Shown piece after piece: positions 24,981 to 34,495 of a stretch of 64,000 nucleotides of DNA. Source of the DNA: Bacillota bacterium (GTDB lineage: Bacteria > Bacillota > Clostridia > Peptostreptococcales > Anaerovoracaceae); the NCBI GenBank assembly GCA_021769295.1, contig JAETTD010000005.1:52654-116653 (forward strand), read 5' to 3'. Every line of letters begins with the position of its first letter. The stretch's first letter is position 1. Position numbers and translations under genes: made by a program. A model generated the notes under the pieces. That model made no database searches, was not told the DNA's origin, and saw only the letters and a list, made by a program, of their open reading frames with translations.

Positions 24981-26840
24981 TTAAATCTTTTCGAAGTCTT
25001 CAACGCCGTGTTTGCAGAGCGGACAGATGAAGTCAGGCGGAAGCTCGTCACCTTCATATACATATCCGCAAATCTTGCAGACGTAGCCGTGCTTTTCTTC
25101 CTCAATCTTAGGCTGCGGCTTAGGTTTGATATGGTCAAAGTAATAAGCGTAGGTTACCGAAGGGTCGCCATTGAGAACTTCTGCTTCGGTGAGTTCTGCT
25201 ATGAACAGTGTGTGAGTTCCGTAATCATAGGTGTCGATTACCTTGGCGGACATAAAGGCGTTGGTGCCTTCGGTTACGTAAACAAGGCCGTTGGTGCTGC
25301 GTGCAATGCTGTTTTCGAATCCTTCAAATTTGTTCACATCTCTTCCGCTCTGGAAGCCGAAACGCTTGAAAGTATCAAAAGACGCTTTTTCTGAAAGCAC
25401 CGATACGTTAAATACGCCTGTGTTCATGATTATGTCATGAGTGTGGTTTGCCTTGTTGACTGCAATGTTGATTCTGTTAGGCGTGCTGGTCAGCTGGGCA
25501 GCAGTATTGATGATACAGCCGTTGTCCTTTCCGTCAGCCTGTGTGGTGAGCACAAATAAGCCGTAAGAGAATTTCTGTATGGCTTTTGAATCCACTGTTG
25601 CTTCGGCCATGGCCTTTTCATCTATTACAGGTTTTTCGAAACGAGGAATCGTTGCGGAAATGGCATTCACCAGCGCATCGATTTGCTCGTTCTGGGAAGG
25701 CTTGAGCGAAGACCTTAAGGATACGGTTTCGTCGAGAATCTTCATATCGGCGCAGCCTGCCATGATGTCTCTCATGAGTTTGCCGCTGGTAGGCGCCCAT
25801 GAACCGTTTTCCACAAAGGCCACCGTTCTGTTCTGAATGTTGTGAGCAGCCAAATCGTGAAGCAGTTCTTCCATGGATACGAATATTCCTGCATTGTATG
25901 TAGTCGATGCGAAGAGCAGATGGCTCCATTTGAATGCAGCTGCTATGATTTCCGATGCAGGTGTCACGGATACATCGTACATTACCGTGTTTATTCCCAG
26001 ATCACGAAGCCTTGAAGAGATGATTTCGGCTGTGTTTTCCGTATTTCCGTAAACGGAAGCATAAGCAATCATAACTCCGGTTTCCTCAGGGGTGTATGTG
26101 CTCCATTTTACATATTTATCAAAGAAATCTTCCAGATTGCGTCTCCATACAAAACCGTGGAGAGGGCAAATCATCTTTAAATCGACAGCGTGAACTTTTT
26201 TCAAAAGAGACTGGACCTGATTTCCGTATTTGCCGACGATATTGCAGTAATAACGGCGGGCTTCGTTCATGTAATCGTTGTCAAAATCCACTTCGTCTGC
26301 AAAGATAGCTCCGTTAAGGGCTCCGAAAGTTCCGAAAGCATCTGCGGAGAACAGGGTTCCGGTTGTTTCGTCATAAGTAACCATAACTTCCGGCCAGTGA
26401 ACCATAGGCGCCATTAAGAATTTAAGTACGTGGTTTCCGGTGTTCAGGGTGGTGCCTTCTTTTACCACAAAAGCTCTGTTTTTCAAGTCCAAGTTAAAGA
26501 ACTGAGAAATCATGGTAAGAATTTTTTCATTGCATACGATTTTGACATCAGGGTATCTGAGCAGGAGCTCTGTAAGGGTTGCCGAATGGTCAGGCTCCAT
26601 ATGTTGTATAACGACAAAATCAAGCTTTCTGCCGCCCAAGGCATGTTCGACATTTTGGAAAAATACGCCGCCTACAGCCTTATCGACGGTATCGAACAAA
26701 ACTGTGGTATCGTCCAGCAGCAGATATGAGTTATATGAGACTCCTGTAGGAACAGAATATACTCCTTCAAACATTGCAAGGCGTCTGTCATTTGCCCCAA
26801 CCCAGATTAAATCCTCTGATATTTTTTTTGTACAGTACAT
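24981..26840 (-). CDS. Flavodiiron protein fused to flavin reductase and rubredoxin
   Basis: 619 residues in four parts. A metallo-beta-lactamase-like diiron domain (about 1-250) carries H80-x-E82-x-D84-H85. An FMN flavodoxin domain spans about 258-395 (YASVYGNTENTAE). A flavin-reductase-like domain spans about 420-570. A C-terminal rubredoxin has CKICGYVYEG...CPLC. The diiron centre reduces O2 to water or NO to N2O, and the fused modules would supply electrons from NAD(P)H within one chain. It is monocistronic with SD AAAGGAGG. It protects strict anaerobes from O2/NO. Confidence 0.92.
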   Translation of the reverse strand: MYCTKKISEDLIWVGANDRRLAMFEGVYSVPTGVSYNSYLLLDDTTVLFDTVDKAVGGVFFQNVEHALGGRKLDFVVIQHMEPDHSATLTELLLRYPDVKIVCNEKILTMISQFFNLDLKNRAFVVKEGTTLNTGNHVLKFLMAPMVHWPEVMVTYDETTGTLFSADAFGTFGALNGAIFADEVDFDNDYMNEARRYYCNIVGKYGNQVQSLLKKVHAVDLKMICPLHGFVWRRNLEDFFDKYVKWSTYTPEETGVMIAYASVYGNTENTAEIISSRLRDLGINTVMYDVSVTPASEIIAAAFKWSHLLFASTTYNAGIFVSMEELLHDLAAHNIQNRTVAFVENGSWAPTSGKLMRDIMAGCADMKILDETVSLRSSLKPSQNEQIDALVNAISATIPRFEKPVIDEKAMAEATVDSKAIQKFSYGLFVLTTQADGKDNGCIINTAAQLTSTPNRINIAVNKANHTHDIIMNTGVFNVSVLSEKASFDTFKRFGFQSGRDVNKFEGFENSIARSTNGLVYVTEGTNAFMSAKVIDTYDYGTHTLFIAELTEAEVLNGDPSVTYAYYFDHIKPKPQPKIEEEKHGYVCKICGYVYEGDELPPDFICPLCKHGVEDFEKI

Positions 26841-26929
26841 TAGGGAAAGTCCTCCTTTAACCTTGTTTAATATACAATATTTATACCCTTTTATAATAAC
26901 TCAATAACATAAAAAAGAAAAGATTTACA

Positions 26930-28027
26930 TCACCATTTGTTAAATACTTTTTCGGCAAATCCGAGAAAATCTTTAACCTCTATAACAGTGCCGTCGTCAA
27001 GCACCGCCTTGCCGCTGAAGCGTCCGAAGACCTGATGCTGGTCCGAGCAGATGATTTTTACATCGGTGCGGGAAGCCCTGTCTATGATAGGCACAAAATC
27101 CATTTCAAAGCGGCCGTCATCGCTGGTAAAGGTCCATGGGCTCATGTAATCCTCAATCAAATCTGCGGTTTCAGTTTCTACGCCGGCATTTCCGCAGCAA
27201 CTCCCTCTTGTAATGTATTTTTTGTTTACCATAGGGATATTGAACTTAACCTCACTTAATTTGTGAGCCTTGTTGCCATAGAAAAGCATGTTTTCGCTGG
27301 CGGCGGAAGTGTCTCCGAAACCATAGCCGATATTCCAGCCGAACGGAACTCCGTCCACCTGGCCGGAAGCGCTTCCCCAGTACCAAGTGTTTTTGTATGT
27401 CCATACGCCTCTTCCCCAGTCTAAAACGCCGAAGGATTGACCGTCTTCGAATTCGTACAGGCGGCCGTCGAATTCCACCTTGCCCCTTGCGGGCATGCAG
27501 TTTATCTTCTGATTGTAATAAAAGGCGGTGTCTTTTTTCGGGAAAGGCGTCACGATTACCATGGACTCGGTTTCAGGGCAGTCCAATCTGATTTCGCCTC
27601 GGATAGGCTTACCTTCGAAAAAATCATCCATGTGAAAGGTAAGAAACCTGTGGTCACCGTTGTGTTTAAATTCTATATGATATTTCTTGTTCCCGCTGGA
27701 CACGTCTCCCCGTGCGCTTGAAGGCGGGAGGTTACGTTTGCCTAAGGTAAACGCAGCCATAGGGCTGTTTGTATGCTCCCATGGAACTCTGAAATCCAAA
27801 AGAGAAATGCTGTCAAGACCCATATAGGAGTTGTCTGCTATGGTCAAAGCCACAGCGAATTGGTCACAGGTGATGAGATAATAATCCCACTCCTTAATTC
27901 GGAGTTTTCCGGCTTTTATGGCGGACCTGTCATAGTTCATCAAGAGCCCTTTTGTGTATCCCGGCTCAATTAAATGGCCTTTATCGTCCAATAGTGCATG
28001 TGATGCGGTGATTTGATGTTGTTTCAT
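26930..28027 (-). CDS. DUF2804 family protein
   Basis: 365 residues matching the DUF2804 family in length and in stretches such as WDYYLITCDQFAVALTIADN, GVLDWGRGVWTYKNTWYWGS and GWNIGYGFGDTS. No catalytic role is established; the predicted all-beta fold resembles lipocalin-like hydroxyneurosporene-synthase-type domains. No signal peptide or membrane segment is seen, so it is probably cytosolic. SD is GGAGG. It is monocistronic. Confidence 0.8.
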   Translation of the reverse strand: MKQHQITASHALLDDKGHLIEPGYTKGLLMNYDRSAIKAGKLRIKEWDYYLITCDQFAVALTIADNSYMGLDSISLLDFRVPWEHTNSPMAAFTLGKRNLPPSSARGDVSSGNKKYHIEFKHNGDHRFLTFHMDDFFEGKPIRGEIRLDCPETESMVIVTPFPKKDTAFYYNQKINCMPARGKVEFDGRLYEFEDGQSFGVLDWGRGVWTYKNTWYWGSASGQVDGVPFGWNIGYGFGDTSAASENMLFYGNKAHKLSEVKFNIPMVNKKYITRGSCCGNAGVETETADLIEDYMSPWTFTSDDGRFEMDFVPIIDRASRTDVKIICSDQHQVFGRFSGKAVLDDGTVIEVKDFLGFAEKVFNKW

Positions 28028-28135
28028 GGTGACCTCCTTAAATCTTTTCAGGGGGTATATCGAATGTATTTATGCTTTAAAGATATCAGAATTTTGAGGG
28101 ATTTACAATAAATGACCGTAATAATATTGAAAAAT

Positions 28136-28260
28136 GTGGTATAATGAACGCAAACGGATTGCAACGGCGTTGCCGCAAGGAAGCGTTCATTGAATCACGA
28201 TGGACCATTGTATTTTTAAAAGAAGAATCGTGGTATAATAAATCATTACAAGTTCTTTGC
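28136..28260 (+). repeat. 94-bp-period dispersed element, copy B
   Basis: GGTATAAT at 28138 and 28232 are exactly 94 bp apart. Between them are ATGAACGC/GCGTTCAT and CACGAT/ATCGTG dyads. The tail AATAAATCATTACAAG is shared with copies C and D. A P39 array begins 42 bp downstream. Confidence 0.85.
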
Positions 28261-28301
28261 GTCTCTTGGGAGAGGAAGGGCAGAGTTCATTTTGCAAGGA
28301 T

Positions 28302-28774
28302 TGTTGGCAGAATTTTAAAAAAAGGAAAAACGGTCAACATAATTGCATAGATTATATGGAATTCCCATGTCGAAACAGGTCGATGTTGTCATTTTTCAAT
28401 AATCAGCAGATTTTGCCAACACTTTTTTGCAAAAACTGTTGGCAGTTTTTTGGATTTCAATCAATATGACAACATTCAGGGAAAATACAGTCGAACACTG
28501 GTAGCTATTGGAAATTTTGTTGGCAGGAACTAAAGGAAAGCCTAAAACAGCCAACGCAGGTTTACATAATACCCGCTAACCCAAGGCAAAAAGCGTCGAT
28601 GTTGGCTTTTTTCAAAACCGGCGCAAATTTGGCCTACAGTTTTCCCGATTTTTGTTGGCTGATTCATATGCTTGAGCTTCAAAAAGCCAACAAAGGCGCA
28701 GTTACCCGACCCAAAATCATATTTAAAGCAAGAATTGTTGGCTGATTCGGCACGTTCGATAAAAACAGCCAACA
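28302..28774 (+). repeat. P39 palindromic array at 28 kb (seven units)
   Basis: Units start at 28302, 28384, 28437, 28518, 28600, 28653 and 28736, and each is 38-40 bp long. Ends are TGTTGGC or TGTTGTC at the left and GCCAACA, GTCAACA, GACAACA or GCCTACA at the right. Intervals are 44, 15, 43, 43, 14 and 43 bp, giving a module of three units per about 217 bp. The last unit ends 12 bp before the nfo start and runs into its SD. It contains no supported ORF. Confidence 0.88.
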
Positions 28775-28786
28775 GAAGGAGTAAAG

Positions 28787-29617
28787 ATGATATATTTAGG
28801 ATGCCATTTAACTTCATCAAAGGGCTATGAGCACATGGCAAAAGAGGCAATCTCAATAAAAGCAAATACATTGCAGTTTTTTACGAGAAATCCCCGTGGA
28901 GGAAAAGCAAAAGCCATTGATGAAACAGATGTGGCCCAATATTTAAAACTGGCCGAAGCCAATAACTTCGGCAAGATAGTCGCCCATGCGCCTTATACTC
29001 TGAATCCGTGTTCCAAGGATGCCAAAACGAGGGAGTTCGCCCATATGGTCATGACTGATGACTTGGCAAGAATGGAGTATGTCCCGGGAAATTATTATAA
29101 CTTTCACCCCGGAAGCCACGTGGGACAAGGAACCCTTGCAGGTATAGAAATGATAGCAGAAATGCTTAACGATATAATGAAACCGGAGCAATCCACCGTG
29201 GTGCTGCTTGAAACAATGGCAGGCAAAGGAAGCGAAGTAGGAGGGCGGTTTGAAGAGCTGAAGGCAATAATAGACAGGATAAAGCTTAAAGATAAAATAG
29301 GAGTATGCCTTGATACATGTCATGTACACGATGCAGGCTATGACATAGTAAACAACCTTGAAGGAGTTTTGGGAGAGTTTGACAGCGTCATAGGGCTTGA
29401 ATATCTTAAAGCCCTTCATATAAACGACAGCAAGAATCCATGCGAGGCCCATAAGGACCGCCATGCAAAGATAGGAGAAGGTTTTATAGGAACGGAGGCA
29501 ATCGTAAGGGTGATTTCGCACCCACGACTCAAAGGGCTGCCGTGCATACTTGAAACGCCGCAGGAAAATCTCAGCGGCTACGGAGAAGAAATAAAAATGC
29601 TTAGGGAGATGATATAA
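28787..29617 (+). CDS. nfo: Endonuclease IV (AP endonuclease)
   Basis: 276 residues, standard for Nfo. Metal-ligand stretches are [45 protein letters not shown] and LHINDSKN. It incises DNA at abasic sites in base-excision repair. The ATG follows AAGGAG, which directly abuts the last unit of the upstream palindromic array. The stop is adjacent to the buk start codon, so the two are co-transcribed. Confidence 0.93.
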   Translation: MIYLGCHLTSSKGYEHMAKEAISIKANTLQFFTRNPRGGKAKAIDETDVAQYLKLAEANNFGKIVAHAPYTLNPCSKDAKTREFAHMVMTDDLARMEYVPGNYYNFHPGSHVGQGTLAGIEMIAEMLNDIMKPEQSTVVLLETMAGKGSEVGGRFEELKAIIDRIKLKDKIGVCLDTCHVHDAGYDIVNNLEGVLGEFDSVIGLEYLKALHINDSKNPCEAHKDRHAKIGEGFIGTEAIVRVISHPRLKGLPCILETPQENLSGYGEEIKMLREMI

Positions 29618-30685
29618 ATGAAAAATTCAACCGATATTTTAGTAATAAATCCGGGTTCGACCACAACCAAGATTGCGGTTTTCCGGGATTTAAAAACATT
29701 GTTTGAAGAGACCATTACCCATGACCCCGAAGAACTTAAAAAAATGGGAGACATCTTCGGACAGCTGCCTTTCAGAGAAAAGCTCATAAGGGAAGTGCTT
29801 GAAAAAAGAAATTATGACCCGGCAGAGCTGACGGCAACGGTAGGCAGAGGCGGAATGATAATAGGCCTACACGGCGGCGGATATAAAGTAACGCCAAAAT
29901 TATGTGAGGCCATGAGAAACCCGGAAAATCCACCTCACGCATCCAGCATGGGAGCACAGCTCGCTTACGATATAGCAGAGCCACTTGGAATTCCGGCATT
30001 CATATACGATTCCACCATGGGATGTGAGCTCAGTGAAGTTGCTAAGATTACAGGACTTGAAGGCGTAGAGCGATATGGATGCTGCCACGTCTTAAATGCG
30101 AGGGCACAGGCCATGAATTATGCCAAAGCCGAGGGCCGAGACTATAAAGATTTAAACCTGATAGTGTGCCACATGGGAGGCGGCATTACGGTCAGCGCTC
30201 ATAAAGACGGAAAGATAATCGACGACAGTTCCTATGACAACGGACCTATGGCGCCGGAGAGAACCGGTGGAGTGCCACTGATACTGTGGACTAAGCTGTG
30301 CTTTTCGGGCAGGTATACCGAAGAGCAGATAGGAAAGTTTATAAGCGGACAGGGAGGCCTTATGTCATACTTGGGCGTCACCGATTGCAGAGAAGTTGAA
30401 GCGATGATAGCTCAAGGCAACAAAAAAGCGGCAGTAGTCTACGAAGCCATGGCATATCAAGTCGCAAAAGCGATTGCCATGATGTCCGTTGCGCTGAAAG
30501 GCAAAGTGGATGCCGTAATACTTACCGGAGGAGCGGCCCATTCCGAAATGCTTACCGGCATGGTAAAAGATTATGCCGGTCACATAGGAAAATTTGTGAT
30601 AATGCCCGGAGAGGATGAACTTTTGGCATTGGCATCGGGAGCTGACAGAATTTTGAAAGGTGAAGAAGAGGGAAGGATATATTAA
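29618..30685 (+). CDS. buk: Butyrate kinase
   Basis: 355 residues of the acetate/butyrate kinase (ASKHA) family. It starts VINPGSTTTKIAVF and has FIYDSTMGCELSEVAKITGL, MGGGITVSAH and LTGGAAHSEML. It makes ATP and butyrate from butyryl phosphate. No phosphotransbutyrylase gene lies in the window. Branched-chain or isobutyrate use is possible. It directly follows nfo and precedes an oxidoreductase with no gap. Confidence 0.92.
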   Translation: MKNSTDILVINPGSTTTKIAVFRDLKTLFEETITHDPEELKKMGDIFGQLPFREKLIREVLEKRNYDPAELTATVGRGGMIIGLHGGGYKVTPKLCEAMRNPENPPHASSMGAQLAYDIAEPLGIPAFIYDSTMGCELSEVAKITGLEGVERYGCCHVLNARAQAMNYAKAEGRDYKDLNLIVCHMGGGITVSAHKDGKIIDDSSYDNGPMAPERTGGVPLILWTKLCFSGRYTEEQIGKFISGQGGLMSYLGVTDCREVEAMIAQGNKKAAVVYEAMAYQVAKAIAMMSVALKGKVDAVILTGGAAHSEMLTGMVKDYAGHIGKFVIMPGEDELLALASGADRILKGEEEGRIY

Positions 30686-31279
30686 ATGAAGCTTTTATTT
30701 GTAAATGCGTGCATAAGAGGAGAAGAATCGAGGACATACGAGCTTTGTAAAGATTACATCGACAAATTTTTAGAATCAAAGAAAGATGAACCTTGGAGAA
30801 TTGAGGAAGTAGATTTAAGTACAGCCGATATTAAGCCGCTGGACAGGGAGACTCTCGCCAAAAGAGACATGCTCCTTGAAGCAGGCCGCACCGGCGATGC
30901 CATGTTTGACTTGGCAAAGCAGATAATCGAAGCAGACCATATCTTAATAGGAGCTCCGTACTGGGATTTATCCTTTCCTGCCAAACTTAAAATTTATCTT
31001 GAGAGATGCTTCGTGACGGGAATCACCTTTATATACAGTAAAGAAGGAATTCCTCACGGACAATGCAAAGCAAATGCTCTTACATATATCACCACATCGG
31101 GAAGTCCCATAGGAAATTATAACCTGGGATATGATTACGTTAAGGGACTTTGTGCCCTTTTCGGCATCGAGAAAACCTACTTTGCAGCAGCAGAAGAGCT
31201 GGATATAATAGGAAGAAACGTGCCGCAGATAATGGCAAAAGCCAAGGATAAAATTACCGACATAGTAACCGGCCTCTAA
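30686..31279 (+). CDS. Flavodoxin-fold NAD(P)H oxidoreductase (azoreductase-like)
   Basis: 197 residues. Flavodoxin-like fold with KLLFVNACIRGEESRT as the FMN phosphate loop and IGAPYWDLSFPAKLKIYLER, as in FMN-dependent NADH-azoreductases/quinone reductases. It probably reduces quinones or similar electrophiles with NAD(P)H. It begins right after the buk stop (TAAATG), in the same operon. Confidence 0.82.
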   Translation: MKLLFVNACIRGEESRTYELCKDYIDKFLESKKDEPWRIEEVDLSTADIKPLDRETLAKRDMLLEAGRTGDAMFDLAKQIIEADHILIGAPYWDLSFPAKLKIYLERCFVTGITFIYSKEGIPHGQCKANALTYITTSGSPIGNYNLGYDYVKGLCALFGIEKTYFAAAEELDIIGRNVPQIMAKAKDKITDIVTGL

Positions 31280-31317
31280 CCTGTATATTTGATTTTTTCA
31301 AACTCATAATAAGGATT

Positions 31318-31689
31318 ATGAGTGAAAGAATTTTTGAAATATTGGTGTTCGCCCTGGGCGGAAGCGCCTACGGCTTAATGGAAATATTGTTCAGAGGTCA
31401 TACCCACTGGACCATGGTAATAACAGGCGGAGCCTGCGTACTGACGCTCTATTTGCTGGAAGGTTGGCTTCTTGGCATGCCGCTTATTATAGCGGCTCTG
31501 GCGGGAGCGGTTATAATAACTTTTTATGAGTTTTGCGTAGGAATGATAGTCAACGTGAGGCTTGGCTGGCAAGTGTGGGATTATTCGGCGCTGCCGGGAA
31601 ACATCATGGGACAGATTTGTCCCATATTTACGCTGGCATGGTTTTTCCTCTGCCTGCTTTTCTTAGGTATAATAAAATTATTTGCATAA
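31318..31689 (+). CDS. CmpB-type putative ABC-transporter-like membrane protein
   Basis: 123 residues with four membrane helices. GSAYGLMEILFRGHTHW and the terminal VWDYSALPGNIMGQICP fit the small 'putative ABC transporter type IV/CmpB' membrane family. Its real function is unknown. It lies between the azoreductase-like gene and the phosphomutase on the same strand, with short gaps. Confidence 0.7.
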   Translation: MSERIFEILVFALGGSAYGLMEILFRGHTHWTMVITGGACVLTLYLLEGWLLGMPLIIAALAGAVIITFYEFCVGMIVNVRLGWQVWDYSALPGNIMGQICPIFTLAWFFLCLLFLGIIKLFA

Positions 31690-31701
31690 AAGGAGAAAGA
31701 T

Positions 31702-33216
31702 ATGAATTTGGATTACAGCAGACTTCAAAACGGAAGCGATATAAGGGGAGTGGCAATCGGCGGAGAGGACGGCCGGGAAGTAAACTTGGGAAGAGAAGAA
31801 ACCTTGAGGCTTACATCGGCATTTGCCAAGTGGCTTTCGGAGAAAGAAGGCAAAGCTTTTGAAGATATTACAATATCGGTGGGCCACGACAGCAGATTAT
31901 CGGCAGAGAAACTTAAATCGGCTATTTGCGATGCCTTGGCGTCCCTTGGAATCAGAACTTTGGACTGCGGTCTTGCTTCTACTCCTGCCATGTTCATGTC
32001 TACAATATTTGAAGAATTCAAATGTGACGGCGCTATTATGATAACAGCCAGTCATCTGCCGTATAACCGCAACGGATTCAAATATTTTAGCAAAGAAGGA
32101 GGCCTGAACAAGGCTGACATAACCGATATTATAAATACAGCTCAAGCCATGGAGCTTCCTAAGGCTGCCGGCAAGGTTAAGCCGGTAAAAGCGGACCTTA
32201 TGAGTACATATGCAGAGCACTTAAAAAACAAGATAATAAAAGAAGCGGGCGGCGCAGATAATGATAAGCCGCTGGCAGGACTTAAGATAGTTGTAGACGC
32301 AGGAAACGGCGCCGGAGGTTTCTATGCCCGTGATATATTAAGCCCTCTGGGAGCAGATATAAGCGGAAGCAGATACCTGGAGCCGGACGGACGTTTCCCT
32401 AATCACGTTCCCAACCCGGAGGATAAAGAAGCCATGAAGTCCATATGCGAAGCAGTCAAAGAAAACAATGCGGATTTGGGACTGATTTTTGATACGGACG
32501 TGGACCGCTCTTCCGCAGTTGATTCAGAGGGAAAAGAAATAAACAGAAACGCCATAGTGGCAATGGCGGCGGCGCTTATTGCCAAAGAGCACCCGGGAAC
32601 CACCGTGGTAACGGACAGCATTACCAGCGACCAGCTTACGGAATACATTGAGCAGTGTCTCGGCCTCAAACATCTCAGGTTTAAACGGGGATATAAGAAC
32701 GTTATAAACAAATCCATGGAGCTTAACGAAGAAGGCATCGACAGTCAGCTTGCCATAGAAACGTCAGGACATGCCGCATATAAAGAAAATTATTTTTTAG
32801 ATGACGGAGCTTATCTGGCCACAAAGATAGTTATAAAAGCGGCACAGCTGAAGCAGGCCGGCGTCGGCATCGATGTGATTTTATCAAGTCTCAAAGAGCC
32901 TCTTGAAGCGACGGAAAGCCGGTTTGCCATAGATAGAGACGACTTTGGAGTTTATGCAGACGAAGTGCTTGCCTCACTCAAAGACTGGGTTTTAAGCGGA
33001 GAGGGCAAAGCTCTCGGGGCAAGCCTTGCCTTGCCTAATTACGAAGGAGTAAGAATAAACTTTGAAAATGAAAGGGTTAAGGGCTGGTGCCTGCTGAGAA
33101 AATCTCTCCACGACCCGCAGATGCCGCTGAACGTTGAAGTTACAAGGGGCAGCTGCCGGGATATAGAAGGCTATATAAAAGAGTTTTTAAAGAAATATAA
33201 GGATATAAAGCAGTGA
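31702..33216 (+). CDS. Phosphoglucomutase/phosphomannomutase family protein
   Basis: 504 residues of the alpha-D-phosphohexomutase superfamily. The phosphoserine is S117 in TASHLPYNRNG, the Mg loop is DTDVDRS, and the sugar-binding loop is ETSGH. It interconverts hexose 1- and 6-phosphates; whether glucose, mannose or glucosamine is preferred cannot be told. The start follows AAAGGAG. It is last of the rightward group from nfo. Confidence 0.88.
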   Translation: MNLDYSRLQNGSDIRGVAIGGEDGREVNLGREETLRLTSAFAKWLSEKEGKAFEDITISVGHDSRLSAEKLKSAICDALASLGIRTLDCGLASTPAMFMSTIFEEFKCDGAIMITASHLPYNRNGFKYFSKEGGLNKADITDIINTAQAMELPKAAGKVKPVKADLMSTYAEHLKNKIIKEAGGADNDKPLAGLKIVVDAGNGAGGFYARDILSPLGADISGSRYLEPDGRFPNHVPNPEDKEAMKSICEAVKENNADLGLIFDTDVDRSSAVDSEGKEINRNAIVAMAAALIAKEHPGTTVVTDSITSDQLTEYIEQCLGLKHLRFKRGYKNVINKSMELNEEGIDSQLAIETSGHAAYKENYFLDDGAYLATKIVIKAAQLKQAGVGIDVILSSLKEPLEATESRFAIDRDDFGVYADEVLASLKDWVLSGEGKALGASLALPNYEGVRINFENERVKGWCLLRKSLHDPQMPLNVEVTRGSCRDIEGYIKEFLKKYKDIKQ

Positions 33217-33241
33217 CTTGCCAAAAAAATATAAAAAAGTG

Positions 33242-33271
33242 TTGACAAACACTACATAAATAATGTATCGT
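33242..33271 (+). promoter_or_regulatory. Promoter of the metNIQ leader
   Basis: TTGACA at 33242-33247 and TATCGT at 33266-33271 with an 18-bp spacer. The -10 is weak; an alternative TATTAT lies 5 bp further. The transcript would contain the Met-rich leader ORF and the attenuator. Confidence 0.55.
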
Positions 33272-33304
33272 ATTATGTAAGGAATTTCAGAGGAAAGGAG
33301 ACTC

Positions 33305-33400
33305 ATGATGCAGAAGAGTATGTACGGAGCAATGATGATGGGTATGTGCATGACTATGGGCATGTGCAATATTTCTCGTGCGTTGCTTCAGAACTTATGA
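33305..33400 (+). CDS. Methionine-rich leader peptide of metNIQ
   Basis: 31 codons with SD GGAAAGGAG 5 nt upstream of the ATG. Ten residues are Met: codons 1, 2, 6, 10-12, 14, 16, 18 and 20, with two Cys at 15 and 21; the rest is unremarkable. The stop lies 41 bp before a strong terminator, which precedes the methionine ABC transporter operon. This is the layout of a ribosome-stalling attenuator for methionine supply. CTTATG near the stop (33394-33399) can pair with CATAAG (33441-33446) at the base of the terminator stem, a candidate antiterminator. Confidence 0.75.
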   Translation: MMQKSMYGAMMMGMCMTMGMCNISRALLQNL

Positions 33401-33441
33401 TACTTTGCAAAGTGAGCCTTTCACATAAACAAAGAACAAAC

Positions 33442-33477
33442 ATAAGCAGGGAGTAAACGCTTCCTGCTTATTTTTTT
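33442..33477 (+). terminator. Attenuator terminator upstream of metN
   Basis: ATAAGCAGGGAG pairs with CTTCCTGCTTAT (12 bp, one G-U) around TAAACG and is followed by seven T. It lies between the leader stop and metN and would cut off transcription unless prevented. Confidence 0.9.
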
Positions 33478-33493
33478 AGAAAGGAATCCGGAT

Positions 33494-34495
33494 ATGATTG
33501 AACTTAAACATTTGAGCAAGGTTTATACCAGCGGACACAATAAAGTAGAAGCCATAAAGGATATAAACCTGACCATTGAAGATGGCGATATCTTCGGAAT
33601 AATCGGACTCAGCGGAGCCGGCAAAAGTACGCTGATAAGGTGCATCAACTTTTTGGAGAAGCCTACGGAGGGGCAGGTTATATTTGACGGCGTTGACCTT
33701 GGGGCAATCAGCAAAAAAGAACTTCTGAAAAAGAGACAGTCCATGTCGATGATTTTTCAGAGCTTCAACTTGCTGAGCCAGAGAACGGCGCTCGATAATA
33801 TATGCTATCCTTTGGAAATAGCAGGAGTAAACAAAAAAGAAGCCAGAGAAAGAGCCCGTGAACTTTTAAAAGTGGTCGGCCTTGCAGATAAAGAAAAGTC
33901 CTATCCCGTTCAGTTATCGGGAGGCCAGCAGCAGAGAATAGCCATAGCAAGAGCTCTGGCAACCAACCCTAAGGTGCTGCTTTGTGATGAGGCTACAAGC
34001 GCACTGGATCCTAACACTACCGCATCGATACTCAATTTGCTTAAACATATAAATCAGACCATGGGCGTTACCATTGTGGTTATCACTCATGAGATGAGAG
34101 TAATAGAGCAGACATGCAACAAGGTGGCGGTCATAGATAAAAGCCGTATTGTTGAGGAAGGCCTTGTAAAAGAGGTATTTACTTCACCTAAGTCGCAGAT
34201 TGCAAAACAGCTCATTCTGCCTAAAGAGGATTTCGTTCCGGAAATCGAAGGTCTTGAATGCCTGAGGCTGGTGTTTGACGGAAATTCGGCCTTTGAGCCT
34301 ATAATCTCTGCTTTAAGCCGTGAGTGCAACACCTGTGTAAGCATCCTCTGGGCCAACACCAAGAGCATCGAGGGAAAGGCCTACGGACAGATGATAATAC
34401 AGCTTCCGGAGGATGATGAAAAGCAAACACAGATTAAACAGTTTTTGGACAGAAACAAAATTTCGTACAAGGAGGAAGGGTTAAATGTTAGATAG
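33494..34495 (+). CDS. metN: Methionine ABC transporter, ATP-binding protein
   Basis: 333 residues. Walker A is GLSGAGKST, the signature LSGGQQQRIAIARAL, and Walker B VLLCDEATSALD. A C-terminal NIL-type domain (about 250-333) is the one that senses methionine in MetN proteins. It powers uptake of D/L-methionine with MetI and MetQ. The last bases overlap the metI start. Regulation is probably through the Met-rich leader and terminator directly upstream. Confidence 0.93.
   Translation: MIELKHLSKVYTSGHNKVEAIKDINLTIEDGDIFGIIGLSGAGKSTLIRCINFLEKPTEGQVIFDGVDLGAISKKELLKKRQSMSMIFQSFNLLSQRTALDNICYPLEIAGVNKKEARERARELLKVVGLADKEKSYPVQLSGGQQQRIAIARALATNPKVLLCDEATSALDPNTTASILNLLKHINQTMGVTIVVITHEMRVIEQTCNKVAVIDKSRIVEEGLVKEVFTSPKSQIAKQLILPKEDFVPEIEGLECLRLVFDGNSAFEPIISALSRECNTCVSILWANTKSIEGKAYGQMIIQLPEDDEKQTQIKQFLDRNKISYKEEGLNVR

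Noticed and set aside
33217..33493. S-box or T-box riboswitch before metN
   Set aside because: No T-box sequence (TGGNACCGCG-like) or SAM-I core is present; the leader is explained by the Met-rich ORF and terminator.
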